64,000 nt of DNA, taken from the NCBI RefSeq assembly GCF_047663525.1, contig NC_092589.1, positions 58,461,501-58,525,500 of the forward strand, written 5' to 3'. Origin of the DNA: Anas platyrhynchos (lineage: Eukaryota > Chordata > Aves > Anseriformes > Anatidae). Position 1 is the stretch's first letter; each line of letters opens with the position of its first letter. This document shows positions 1-14,200 of this stretch, in pieces. A model generated the notes under the pieces. The model saw only the letters and a list, made by a program, of their open reading frames with translations, had not been told where the DNA came from and searched no databases. A program made the translations under genes and the position numbers.

Positions 1-2061
1 AGCCTGTTAAGTAACAAATATTGAACAGATTTGCTGAAATTCTAGTTTACATAAACAGCACAACTGAACACGGAACATCTGAAAACTATTTTTCTTCTTT
101 GCTAAACAAGGTTAAGATTGAGAGCTCACAATCCAAAGGAGAAAGGTGAGCAAACATGGGTTGTAATCATCAGTGAAGAAGAGAGATGTGTTGGTGGTAG
201 GTAGCAAACAACAGAAACAACACACTCTTTTAGTTACTATTGTAATTGTATGTGTCGGGAAGTGGCTTAAGAGGAATTATGGGTTGGTGCTTTATCATTT
301 AGAGCAGTTGTAAAATGAATCAGTCAACACACAGACAAGCTCACACAATATTTAACAATGGGGCCATAAATTCCAGTGCCTACCACGAATTCCAATTTGG
401 AATAATTAGTCTATCTACCCATGTTCTCCTGACATTTTCAAATAATTACACTTTTCAAACTGTTCTGCAACACTAGTTTGAACTTTAGGTCTATTTGTCA
501 CATTTAAAGCTGTGCCAGAGGCTGTACTTAATGGAATTGACATGTTTTGCTATAATTTACTTTAGGCATCAGTTTGGACAATAAATACCAAACATTAGCA
601 GCTTAAATATGTGGCTTCAAACAAAGTTTGGTGAACTGTTGTAAAACTCCTACATTAAAAAATAAATGATTCTAGCCATTAAATCTTGCTTAATGATACA
701 TTACTAAGTTTCATACTACCCTTTTCAAACTTGTTGTCAAATAGGTCTGCACTCAAAATGATACCACCAGTGACATTTCAATGCATGCTTATGTGTGTTT
801 TTTTTTTTCCCCCACCTTTTTGCTTTGAGTATCAGACTTATTTCAGACACTGAAAAAACAGTGTAGTTACAAAGAATATGTATATTTGATCTGGCAGGCT
901 GGAAAGAAAGATGTTAAAAGTTATTACATAAATCGCACGTGCTTTGTGGTGTACTCAATTACTATGTCACACTGGTTAAAAGACTACTTATTCTTTCTTT
1001 CAAAGAGCATGGATGAATTTTTAACAATCAAGAGCTCTAGAATTGCAAGGGTACACTTTATAAAGACTCAAAATTCCATTTCCAAGATATTTTAATTAAT
1101 TCCCAAGTCCAAATAGTCTCCACAACAAAGCAGACAGGAAGAATATTAGCTAGAAATACAAAGTTCTATAGCATTAGTACCAGAGATGAACCTGAACTGC
1201 TTTAATGGTTGAAGAACTGGTCTTTGATTCAGCCTATTAAAGAGATGGAACAACCAGGAAGTAAATCTCCCTAAAAGGTCACATTGTTTAGAATCTCTGC
1301 CTCTGGTTTCAGCCTCATCTCTGATAACTATTAGTACTTTCTCTAATTATCCATACATAAAGAAAATTGTTAAGTGTTCATGTAAAAGGAGCAAGAACCA
1401 ATGATCAAGACTACATATAGCAGCCCATGCAGTTGTAAGGAGTTTGTTTGGAACACTATCAAAATTATTTGCTCTGATGTATGAATAGATGCTTTTCCTG
1501 CACGTTTTAAAATTAAATACAAACATCCTCAAGACTCTCTTAACTTTATGTTTCAGATAATACCCAAATAACTTAGATATAGAAAAAAGTCCTTCCCAAT
1601 GTTTGTCAGTCTTCTCACATGCTCTCATTTCAGGAGGAAGCCCTGAATTTAGTTACCATTTTAAAGCTATTAAAGTTATCAAATAATTGTTTGAAATAAT
1701 AAAATCAGCCAGAATTTTAACAGAGCATTCTTATGTTTAAGCTTTTAACAGATTCAGCATTTTTCCATTTTGATAATCTAAATATTGAAACATGAATTCT
1801 TACTCTTGAGCAGTGTCCACAGTACTTCTGTATTTTGCTTACAACAAACCACCGCATTCATATGTTTCTAGCTCCACAATTTGTAAAATGAAAACAGAGA
1901 TTCCTACTGTACTCTTAACTGCTAATCTGACACCGAAACAGTGATTTCATTGTCACAGGTGATGGAATTGAGAACTTCTTTATATTTCCACTCCCCTAAT
2001 AGGTACAGTAATAAGCTGTTAGTTCTTTAGGCAAATGACATTAATCTGTTGAATAAAGGCT
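1..2061 (-). other. VTA1 3' UTR and downstream DNA
   Basis: This AT-rich stretch follows the VTA1 stop codon. No canonical AATAAA was found on the minus strand here. The ATTAAA variant occurs at 1206-1201 and again near 1097-1092. A transcript ending just after the first would have a 3' UTR of roughly 0.9 kb, or the message may run beyond the window edge. No other gene or recognisable repeat was seen. Confidence 0.5.
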
Positions 2062-2207
2062 TCATTCTCTGCCCGTAATCAATAACTTGAGGGCCTTCTG
2101 TAGATTCTGCACAGCAGTGCTCACATCTTCATATTGCAAAGCACTGCCAGCATATTTGCAGTATTTCTGAGCTCTGGCAAAGTCCTCTGGTGTCAAGTGG
2201 ACTTCCC
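2062..2207 (-). CDS. VTA1: VTA1 coding exon 8 with stop codon
   Basis: The terminal coding exon completes Gly260 and encodes residues 261-307 followed by TGA (2064-2062). It carries the C-terminal VPS4-binding helices, including [20 protein letters not shown] and [12 protein letters not shown]. The acceptor is TTTTTGCAG. The sequence is nearly identical to the recalled vertebrate consensus. Confidence 0.97.
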
Positions 2208-5200
2208 CTGCAAAAATATAATTATTAACAAGTTACAAAAAGGGATATCTGAATGACACTCCCCTCTACTTGATTTCTATGTTTTACTTATATTTGCAGT
2301 AATATTACAAAGATCAGGCTGATATCCGTGGTAATATTACAAAGATGAGACCATGGTCTTCTGTTCACTCTTCTTTCCATTCATAGAAAGCTTAACTTCT
2401 TTGCTGCTGGCATTTGAAAAAGTATAAAAGAACCTTTCAAAACACTGTTTTTTATATGACCCAGTGCCTTTCACGGGTAAGTCAATACCTTTGAGAAAGA
2501 TCTGCTCTTCATCTAAGGCAGCAAAAGAGAGCATTTTAACAATAAGCTAGCTGTAATCATATCACAACCTGCAAGAGAAAAGGAATGTTTTTTGTGCTTA
2601 CAGTATAATTACTTTGCTCTCTTCTTCAGGAATAATAAAATCAGTTAGAAACTGTTCACTCTCAACTGGACTAACTGTTTAAGATTTAGAAGTATTTCTA
2701 ATTGGGATGTTTCTGCACATATTTCTGTTTTTCTAAGTAATGTTTATATTTCAAATTTTATGTAAGGTGACCGCAAATGATAGTTTCATTAAATTACCCC
2801 ATTTTTTTCATATTGGAGAACTCTAGCAAAAATATTCTCATAATAAAGTATAAAACAATTGTCACTTATTAATCAGTGTATTTCCTTGACATAAGGTCCA
2901 ACATAATGACGTCTAATGCTCACACACATGCATTCAACATTCTATAAAGTATAGTGGAGACTTAAGCCTTAACTAGAAAACATTTAGTATGTAATCACTG
3001 ATGTGTGCATAACATAAAGCACAGTTATGTTAGTATCCCACCTTCCACCCATGAATTCACTGGGAGTTTAAAGGCTAATTCCATGCCACTCCAATAATTT
3101 CTGGATAAATTATAGTCTTTACTCAAGTACTTCAGAACGACTTAATTTGTAAAAGACAATTTTTATGAACACAGATAAGTAATTATATGAAATAGTAGAA
3201 ACTAACAGACATTTATTTAGTAGGTTTCCTACACTGCATTTTATAAGCAATAAAGAGATTTCATAGACTGTGAACAAATGAATTTTTAAAAGCAAATATA
3301 CTTAAATGCATTTTACAGGGTACAATTTGAGTTAGCTGGATCAATTTCTTTCAAAATAAAGCTCTACTGTTGACAATACTGTGAGAATGTTTACTAAAGA
3401 ATCTCAGTTCTTATCAAAAAATGTCTACTATATTTGCTTTTCCTTTCCCCAATCTTATTATTAAGAACAGTTCTTGAACAAATAAAGTGGAAAACCTGGG
3501 AATATAAAAACTAGACTGATTTTCTGGTTTTCAAAACAACCTTACCTGAATAAAAAGCATGAGGGTAATTGCTTTTAAGATTAATTTTATCCATTTTCAA
3601 AATACACTCTAGAACTTTATTTTCCCTTCAATAAATAAATCTAACCACAAAATAACTTTTCAGTACTGAGGCGCGTGACAATTTGCTGGCCTTGTTTACA
3701 CTGCAATGTATATTAGTTTACTGTTGAATAAGTGAAACCACATTAAAATCTCTTAAAATACACAAACATGAGTAAATATGTGTGAGGGAGTGCATAAACA
3801 TAAGCATATGCTTAAGTTATTTTGCAACCTAAATAAAGTCACAGACTAAAAGCAGATGGGGTAAATCTGTGACCACATTACTGAACATCTTTAAGAAATT
3901 TGAAAGACCAAGTTCTCCTCAAAGTGGCTTTATGCTATGATGCCAAAAGAAACTACAAAATGATTCTTTAAAACCTGGCCAAGGCATCAGTCCACTATTC
4001 AGCTAACTTACTGGAAGGAAGCCTAAATTCACCAGTCTAATCTTATTTTTACAGTATGAGCCCTATTAATGTTTTGCTGGCATAAAGCCTTATTTATTAT
4101 GAAATCTACTTTAGATGCTATTATGACATAACTTGAGGGGAAAAAAATAACAATTTTAAATTTATAAACCAAAGTTTACACAGTAAGGGTGTTGCTCTTT
4201 TGATGTGTTCAGTGGGCTCAACTCCTATTGAAGTCAGCAATTCACAATGGACAAGCAGAATAGAAACAGAGCAGCTGTGTTGTAAAGTTTTCAAAATAAT
4301 GTGAAATTTAGCTATAATGTCTGTGTATATATATGTGTGTGTGTGATACATATGTGTGTATATATATATATATATATATTATACATACATATAAAATGTA
4401 CTCACATCAAGAGTGTCACCTCAAAAGTTGGTAACTAACTTCAATTTATACTTTCTAAGGTTTAATTAAGCAACTTTGCAGAAAAGGAAGGACCTGCAGG
4501 TCTTGGTGGACACCAAGATGATTGTGAGATGACAACGTGGCCTTGCAGGAAAGAGAGCGAATGGTATCTTGAGCTGCCTTAGAAGAAACACTGGCAGCAG
4601 GTGATCCTTTGCCTCTACTCAGCACTGGTGAGGCTACACATGGAGTACTGTGTCCAGTTACTGGGCTCACCAGAACAAAAAGAGCTAGTGCAAAGTCCAG
4701 AGAAGGGTCATGAAGATGATTATGGGACTGGAGCATCTCTCATATGAGGAAAGGCTGAAAGAGATGCAACTCTTCAGCCCACAGAAAGTTCTTGAAGATC
4801 TCTGAAGGAAATCGGGAAGGAAGGTGGAGCCACATGCTCTTTTGGTGATGTCCAGTGACTAGACAAGAGGCACAAACTGAAACATGGGAGGTTCCATATG
4901 GAAATCAGGAAATGCTTTTTTGACTGTGAAGGTGACTGAGCACTGGAACACGTTGCCCAGAGCAGTTGTGGAATCTCCCTCCCTTGAGATATTCAAAAGC
5001 CGTCTGGACATGGTCCTGAGCAACTGGCTCTAGGTGTCTCTCCTTGAGTGGGGGGGTGGGACCAGATGAACTCCAGAGGTCACTTCCAACCTCAACCAGT
5101 CCGTGATTCTGAGCTCTAAAATTACTAACAATATTGAGATGGGAAAAAGTATACTGAAACACACCACTCCTACGTTCATCTGAAATTATTAGTAGTTATA

Positions 5201-8200
5201 TTTATTACTGAAATGTGGCAGACATGGAATCCACAACTAATGTCAAAAAGCATCATTCTTTTAAGAGAATGATAAAATAAAAAAAAAAAACAAAAGATGA
5301 TTAGACTGGTGATGCCAAATATCATGTTAAGAAAACAGTTTTAGAATAAAATGTGTATTTTACATATGCATATATATATATGTATATATGCCTCTCCTTG
5401 ATATCCTTTTATATTTGTCAGATGTTCTTCCTTTTTTATGAAATTGCCCAAATACAAGGCAGATGATTTAAGAACAGTATAATAAAACCAGTGCAAATTG
5501 GTATATAAAAATGGAAATGGCAAAGAATAAAAATGCTTTTTAAGCCAGATGGTTCCCCTCCTTCCCCTCCCCCCCATTAAAGCAGTTATGACATTCAGGA
5601 TACAATTCCTTTAAGATTTTTTTCTTAAGATCGTAAAAACATATGAAATGTGAAATTATTATTTTTATTTTCTGTGTGGAAAAACAAACATTATTATGAA
5701 TGAACTAGAATGAACAAATGGTTTCTCTATACTATGCCACCTGTGGAGGGGAACATATGGTAATGTAAGAACATTTTATAAAAACTCAGTGTAATATAGC
5801 TATGAATGAATTTAGTGTTAGCAAAATCTAGAGGTAATAAAATTTTTAAACACCCTACCATCAGAGAAGTACATGAACTCACTATACAAAGTTGCTATAT
5901 AGCTCTACATTCTGCTAGTAGACATTAAGCAACGCTTAATTGCATATACTTTGACACTTTCAAAAGCCAATGTTCAACTCTGAAACCTGTTCCCATAGGA
6001 CAGGACAATTACTGAAGGTCTCGTGCTCACTAAAATCAAAGGACTACTCTTATTTTAACTAAATTTTCTTTTGATGAATATTCCAGTCTTCTCCACCAAA
6101 AGTTTATTTCCCATCATAGCATTAATCAAATTGCTTCTCCCATGTAATGGGAAGCAAAGAAAATATATAATTTATTTTAAAAATATACATTTGATCTTAC
6201 TACCACAAAGAGTCTTGCAGGAATATGTGGAATATCCTGTTTGGCTATGTCTCTACTAGTACATTAAACAGTGCCAGGGAATGTGTCTCAACACTTAAAC
6301 TTGACTGTCTACACTGTCAAAACTACTGGAACAGATTGCAGTATGGTTTTAGCCCATGACAACTACCATTTTCCCAAACAATTCCTGGGCACGATTCGTG
6401 GTTAGAGCAAGCTAAAGACCATTGGCAGCCATAATGAACTAACTTGTTTAAAAGGTTTAAAAGTTTAATAGTATGGATGTGAGCAGTTCTGTGCCAGCTG
6501 TTCTCAGTGTCAAACAAATATTTACAGGCATATTTACTCGTATAGACACAGACATTGTGTCTAAATCATGGAGTAAGTGTACTCCACACTAAGCTAGCTG
6601 TATGAATCTGCTGGAAAGCTATACCAATCCCTCTTTTCCCTCCCACAGGAAACTTCAGTTCCATAGGAACAGAGCATACCAAGACTTAACCTCAATATGC
6701 AGTCAGAATATATAGCCTGAATATATTTTGTGACTCAGAAACTGGGGAGGGCTCCTGGGTCCCACAGCTTAGTATGTATGTTGTGAAATACAGCCATTTC
6801 CTAATTTACCTACAGGACAAGGCTATTCCACAGCACAGTACTGGAGGTATAAAAAGGAATCCTCAGCAGTCTAGGGAGAATGAAAATGTTATTCTGACTA
6901 GCTGAAGGGAGAATGTTTTGGGTAATGATCACGCATGTATGGCAGGATGATGATAAGATAAGGACCAATGCTTTTGACTTCTCATATGCATACAAAGAAA
7001 ATGTTACTGTACTTCTACTGACTGACATGTCCTATACATCCTCTCAAGCTCCTGCATGACAGCTTATTTTCTAAGTTTTCAGCTAAGTTTTCAGTTGTAG
7101 CTACCGAAACTTATAATAGCCGCCAAACTGCAAAACCATCACTCAGATTAAATGGTTCAGTGACAGGTTGGACTTTTTTTTCCCAGTAAGAGATAACTGT
7201 AATAAGAGATGTTTTATTAATATGCCAGACAGAAAAATTAGGATGCACCTTTTGTTCTTCAAGGGAACACTAGAAATAGATTTGTAACTATCAAAGATGA
7301 TTTTTATGATTTTTCTTTTTAAGACATCATTGACAAAATTGGCTTCTTAATATATTACGATGGACACATTCTTCAGGATTCTTATTACAATAGACTAGAA
7401 TCAAGCTAAACACTGAATTTCTATTATAGTATTCCACTGATTAAAAATGCTTTTTCAGTAAAACTTATTTTAAAACAGAAGTAGGACCGGTGACATTTTA
7501 GAAGATAAAAGCCTTGACTAAATGGTAAATCAAAATAACATCACTAGCAGTGGTTCCTTATTATTATTTCATTTAATACAGGCACTACTTACAATCAACA
7601 AACACTGCTGGCATGGAACACAACTATGCTGCAACAGAAAACATCACTGGAATGTGTTTCTTGATTATTTCTTGAAATGAATAAGTAACTTACAGACTAA
7701 GCCCAAAGAAGAAATTTTAGGGAAAGGGAATGTGTGTTAATTACCGAAAACAGAATTTAGAAAGGCTATCAGGAATACAGACTTTGCTGAGTATACCAGA
7801 ACCTCATCTGAGAAACAGCTATGGAAAAGCTTTAATACAAAGCTAGCTCGCTGGCTAAAAATAATAACAATAATTAAAAATAAAAATCACACATTAAAAA
7901 ACCTAGACAACACTAAGCATACACTATAGGAAAGATTTCAGTAACTATTAAACTTGCAGCAACACGATGTTGATGATGTCCATTCTTTTTAAAGTCTGTG
8001 AATTTATAGCGTTCTGATAATAGTTATAATTATTACAGTATTCTTCTAATGGTAATGATTACTTCTCAAACTTCTTCCTTAAGTGCTGCAAATTAAGCTA
8101 TGAGGAAGCTGCAGGGGACAGGGAGAAACACACAGGACAGCACATCCATATGTGGACAATAAAAATGCCACCACCTTACCTGCAGACTGAGCACTGTAAA

Positions 8201-11200
8201 GGGCAGGATCTACTAAAGGAATATTCTGAGGAGCAGGTTGAATGGTATTACTTGTCACTCCTGCGAATCAATGCAAACAATTGGAATTGGGTTATTTTTG
8301 TTTATAGACTTCCACCTCAGATTAGGAATGTTTTATTAAATAATACTGAAGAATTTACAGTCTCATTTTATCACTACAGTACTTCACAGAATTTTAAATT
8401 TCAAGCATTAAACGAATTCAGAAAATACTAGTCCAAAAGACACCGTCTACCCTATTGTATCGAGGAAAATCTGCTAAGGAAGAGTATGAGTAAACTTTTT
8501 ACATGGAAGCTTATACTTTGCCTCCTCACATTAGAGTCTCTATTTTTAAAGCCCCACGTCTGCCATCTAACACTTGCAAGCTGTGCCCTTCCTAATTCCT
8601 TTGAAAACAGTTGGTGAGAATAAATAAGATAGATTTGAAAGGGAAACGCTGATGGTAGAAGAAACAGCACAGTGGGGTTAAAACTAAGTAATACACACAA
8701 TTCATGTACTCCAACAAGCTACGTATTCTATAATTTTCAGTTCTAGCAAAAACATAGAGCTAAACATTTACCTAGTCTGAATATAAAAAAATAACACAAG
8801 CACCCCTGCCTCACCACCCCAACTATCTGAAGGATTTCCCCTTGATAAAGCTGAAAAAAGAGCATCCTGAATTTTCACAGATTGTTTCAGAGAAACATTC
8901 TTAAAATAAGAAAGTAAAAGAAGGGGAGGGGATGTGTGAGAAAAACATCTCATATGTTGCCTAATATAAAAATACATCTGAACAATCAAATGATCATCAG
9001 GATTGAAGACAAGCTTCTCACTTGGTAGCCTTATATAAAACTATAAAAAAGGCAAAAGGAAGTGGAAAAGTTGTGAGTTCACAAATAATCCAAAAATACT
9101 ACTTTTTTTTTCTTTTTTCTTTTTAATGCAGCTATTGGGAAGTACTTCACATTTTTAAGAACTTAGTTTTGATCCAAAAATTACAGAGAATAAGAAGGAT
9201 GTAGGAGCCAATATATTTAGCAGTATTTTTCCTATGGTATTATTACAGCTTAAATACATAACACATCTAAATGATTTTTCTTTACATTTAAATGGAGGCC
9301 TATCCTAGCTAATCATAGAATTTGCTCCTTAATAAAGGTATGTTTTTTTGCATGTGATTGTGATATACCTGTGTTATGAGGTACTTCAGCTGGAGTATTG
9401 GCTGGCGCATGGGCACCTGGTGGTATATGTATGCCAGTGAAATTAGTAGTTGGTGTGTTATTCGCTTCATATGTAGATGATGATGTTGGTTGAGTTGTTC
9501 CACTATGGAGAGATGACGACCCTGCTTCTTCTCTTTCAAGATCTGTTAATACAACACAAAATAGGAATTACTCTTTTGTAAAACACACTTGAAAAGTTAA
9601 GTGTTTCTTTTAAAATCTCTTATCAACTTTTCTTTGTAGAAAAAGTGCTACCACCATATTGTGATACAGAGCATTTAAACAAAACCACTTACTGCTGATT
9701 TTAACGAAGTTAAAAAAGCAACATAACACAGGATAAAGATCTAGAAACTCTCACACTCTCAAAGATTTCTTCTGTTTAAATTAATGAATCATTTCAGTAC
9801 CGGTTGGAATCAATCTTCCATGTACTACTTTTATACTTCCTTGTCAACTGATGCAGTTACTCCATCATAGGAGGCCACCGGATTGGTGAGGCATGAGTTG
9901 CCCTTGGTGAAGCTGTGCTGTCTCCAATCACCTCTTCATGTGCCTTAACATTGCCTCCAGGAGGATCTGTTTCGTGATCTTCCCAAGCAGAGAGGTGATG
10001 CTCTCTGGTCTGTAATTCCCCAGGTCTTCCTTTCTACCCTTTTTAAAAATGGGACTGATGTTTCCCTTTTTCCAGTCACTGGGGACTTTGCCTGACTGCC
10101 ATCATATACGATGGAGAGAGGCTTGGTAACTACATCAATCAGCTCACTCAGGACCTCAGGACCTGGGATGCATGGCACTGGGCCCCATAGGCTTTTCAAT
10201 TTCATTAGGTGGTCTCAAACCTGCTCTTTGCTTATAGTGGAAAGGACTTCGCTCCCCCCGCCCCTGCCTGAAGGTTCAGGGAAATGAGAGTCATGACAAG
10301 CTTCACTGCCAGTGACATCAAAGGCAAAGAACTTGTTGAGTACCTTAGCATTCGCCATGTTAAATTCCATCCATGCCTTGGCTTTCTTGATTTCATCTTT
10401 ACACATCCAGATAGTATCCCCGCACTCTCCCTGACCACATGTCCTTACCTCCACTGCCTGTGCATTTCCTTCTTGCACCTCAGTTTGACCTTTCTGGAGG
10501 TCAAAAAAGTTGAAAGGGGCAACTGCACCTCAGTTGGTCCTTTCTCAGCCATGACAGTTTCCTGCCTTCCCTGCTTGATTTCTTGCCCATAAGGATGGAG
10601 AGCTCTTGCACCCTGAGAAAAGTGTCCTTGAAGAGCTGCCAGCTCTGATCTGTTCCTCTGTCCCTACATAGAGCATCCTGGAGGATCTTATCCACTAGGT
10701 TTTTAAACAGCTGGAATTTTGGTCTTCTGTTCAGGATATTGACTTTGCTCTTTGTGAGGCCCATATTCCTTGACATCACAAACTCAACCAGGACGTGGTC
10801 ACTGCCTCCAAACTTAATCTGTTTCATGAGTTTATCCACATTGGTGAGCACCAGATGAGCTTCTTTACAGGAGTGACTAATTAATGGTTTCTAGGCACTC
10901 CCGTAGAAGTGTAATGCTACGCAACAATTGTTCATTCCCATCACTTCCTAATTTCCTTGTCCAGGAACACCTAATTGCAATGGTAGTCCTTTTCTCCCTA
11001 TCCCTCCTGGTTCTCTGTCCCAACTTACCCTCTCCCTGCCATACCTCTCCCTCAGTTTGGACTCTGCCTTTGAATCTGGAAGTTTTTTTCTGTGCCAAGC
11101 CAGTATGGAGAATACATGAAGCTTCCTGCTCTTAATTGCCAGTTTCCCACCCACAGCAGCTCTGAGATACAACTGTAGAAGCAGGAAACTCCCCTCAGCC

Positions 11201-14200
11201 TTAGGATTCTCCATTACATGAAACCTTTAGGGAATTCAGCTGTAAAATTCTAGCAAGCTCAAGAATTTGCAAACTGCAATTTCTCAAAGGTACAAAACTT
11301 GGGCCAAACAGTCAGATTTTCTTAGAGACAGGAAAAGCCCATCCCTGGGAACTAGGGAAAGAAAAAACATCAACTAATCTTCTGCCAACTCCCTACTCCA
11401 AGTTTCAAGCCCTTGCTGTCCATCTCTTTCTCTCTGATCTCTTTTCAGAAACAATTCTGACTAAAATTAATAAAATGAAAAAAACTAAAACAAACAAAAA
11501 AACCCATCAACTATAAAGAGCTATGGCCATAGAAAATAGGAACTCAAATGGTTAAAAGTCCAGCAATGTTAGAAAGAAGCCAGAAGAAGAGTGTTGGCCA
11601 CCCTTAACAGCAGTCCGTGTAAGAGGCAAATTCACAGGAGGGCAATATACTTTTATGCAGGCACAAAGAGATCAAGCTCAACTGTTTGCTCGTTATGCGA
11701 TTGGCAAATGTTAAACTGTATTAAACATAAAAGTAGCTTTGTTTAAATTAACGCTTATTAGGTGTTTACAGTAGCCAAGTGTCAACAAAGCATACTAAGT
11801 ATTCTTACTGCAAAGTAAATATTTAAAATTTTATTAAATCAAAGATTAAATATTAAGACTACGTTGAGATATGTGCTTGCAGTATTCCTGAAGAGTTTTA
11901 ATAGTAGTGGTAAATAAAAGGATTTCAGGCTGCTGGAAAAGTTTAATTCAACAAACTGTTTTATAGTTCTGTGATTAAAATATCCATAAGATTATTGAGA
12001 AATACATACTTTTCAGGGAATGAATGCTAAAAAATTAAAGACTTCATTTCTCATAAAGCAGTAATTACTCCAGAAATTTGAAAGACCTTTAAGTTTACTG
12101 AAATACTGTAAAAAGAAGCCTGTAAAAAGAGTAATATTAACATTCATTTTTATCTCCAGCCGAGTTTCTTGTCTTGGAGCCTCCTAAGCCTTTGTGCTAT
12201 AATCTTGTTGAATGGATCAAATCGGCTCTTTAGATTTTCCTCAGAAGCTGCAGTAGTATGGCTATCACCAGCTATCTATTTTGCTCTTTGCTTATTTTTT
12301 TTTATTGAAGGTAAGACTTTCTGGAATAAGGCTGATACCAAGCATTGGTGCTAAAACCATGTGTCCAAAAGATACTTTTATATAAATAAAGGATTCTCAA
12401 GGCTTAACAGTACTCCTTGTTAACCACCTAGATTACATCTACTAAGTTTCTGGTAAAACAGGATGTTAGTGATTTTGAGATAAACCCTAACACACAGAAA
12501 TGAGCAGATGCTTGACATGTAGAACTGTAACAAACCTCAGGAAGTTGACTTTTATGAATTGATATGAATTGTGCCAGAAGTTGCAGCAAACAATGTTTAA
12601 CATTCTCAGGAAATCTTTGGTGAAAGCAATGCATTCTGCATCACTTTACAACTATCATCTAAACTAAATCATATTTTTATTATCTGGCAACATGCACGTG
12701 CAACAAGTAACTTTGATCAAGACACTTACAGATCTAAAATTAGCCTTAGTAAAACACCATTAACATTAATAGTCGCTTTTTAAAAATTGCTATAGGAAGT
12801 TTTGAAACCACATGGACAGCAAAATCCATGAATTCATAAGTTCCAAAAATCTGTAAAGTGACTTCCTTCTAGAGTCTATGGGTTGACTGGGTAAGGTATG
12901 TAACAACCTACATTATCACTACAAATGGGTGCATGCTTTATATCAGAATACTGCATACAAATGTTTTCCCAATATTAACTTGATCACAATGTCTTTTTAA
13001 CATTACAAAGTATTATGCATTAAGATGTCAAGGAAAAACAAGAAACAGTGTATGGAAATGTACTGTCTAGCGTAAGGAAGTGGCAAACATAACTGAAATT
13101 CAACAGCCCAGAAGACTAGATTGAAAATTAGCATAATTTTTAAGGAGTCCAGAGATTTAAAAAGATAGTATTTTGGTCATCATCTTATAATTTTAATGTA
13201 AGAAAAAAATTAAAGTCTTTCCTACCTTGAGTTGCTAGAGAGAAGGCAAGGTTCTATTGGAACACTGCTTATTTTATATATATATATTTATGTATACATA
13301 TATATTATATATTTTTTCCACCCCAGCATTGAGAAATAAACTATAAAAAAAAATCCACTGACAGCTCACATACTGATCTTTCAGCTAGTTGGGACTATAA
13401 ATGTTTCTTGGAACTCTGCAATATAAATGTAGAATATTTGTTATATATTGCAATGAAAGTAGTGACAATACATTTTACTGTAGCTACACTGTGATTATTC
13501 AAGAACTTTTTCCCATCTGAAATTATACTTTTAATTTTTCCATTAGTATTAAAACTTGTTGGATGACCTGGGGCTACTACTAAGTGACCTTTATGTGTAC
13601 TCTACAACTTGTATTCCAAATGCATTAATAAATAATGCATGTCACTTTAAAGTTTCCATAGTGGCAACTTGACAAAAGCATCCATAAATCCAACAGCAGA
13701 ACCGCATAAAGCATGTCTATGTTACTGTAAAAACATCTCTAAGAGTTACAGTATAGTTTTCAAGGAAAATAACACTTTGGAAAAAAATGGTAATTTGTCA
13801 AGCTACAGAGACCTAGTTTCACTCTGTTTAAACAGACATTTTCCACTTGCAAGGGAAGGAAGAGAATGAGCAAGCAGAAAGGAATGGGGAAGGTCCAGTT
13901 GTACATTCAAACAATGTTTCTTTTCTTCTTATGATGCACAAAGAAGAACTGACACTTCTTTATTAAACTGTATCTTCCAGTAAAATATAATTTCCAATTT
14001 TTTTTTGCCTTTGTTTAGAATTCATTTTGTATCAGGAGAACTTTGTAAATATTCCTATAGCTATGCGCCCAATCACTAAAGAATATTAATCTAAAGCTAT
14101 AAACATTTAATTGGGCCATAATTAATGACATAATTCATAACATTCACTCAAAGATTTTTTTCCTCACATCTTCTTCATTGAATTCCTATCAAACTGGTGT

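Larger units (their letters stand above)
2208..8179 (-). other. VTA1 intron 7
   Basis: This 5972-nt intron is AT-rich. It contains one sense-plus CR1 fragment (4477-5112), TG/TA dinucleotide repeats (about 4320-4380) and short TA runs near 5369-5390. Nothing else recognisable was seen. Confidence 0.85.

Noticed and set aside
9309-9539. A 76-codon minus-strand frame overlapping VTA1 exon 6
   Set aside because: It is the wrong phase. The correct phase continues the VTA1 protein, joins both splice sites and matches the family.
10284-10592. A 102-codon plus-strand frame
   Set aside because: It is antisense to the CR1 ORF2 remnant. The minus strand gives the recognisable CR1 protein fragments.
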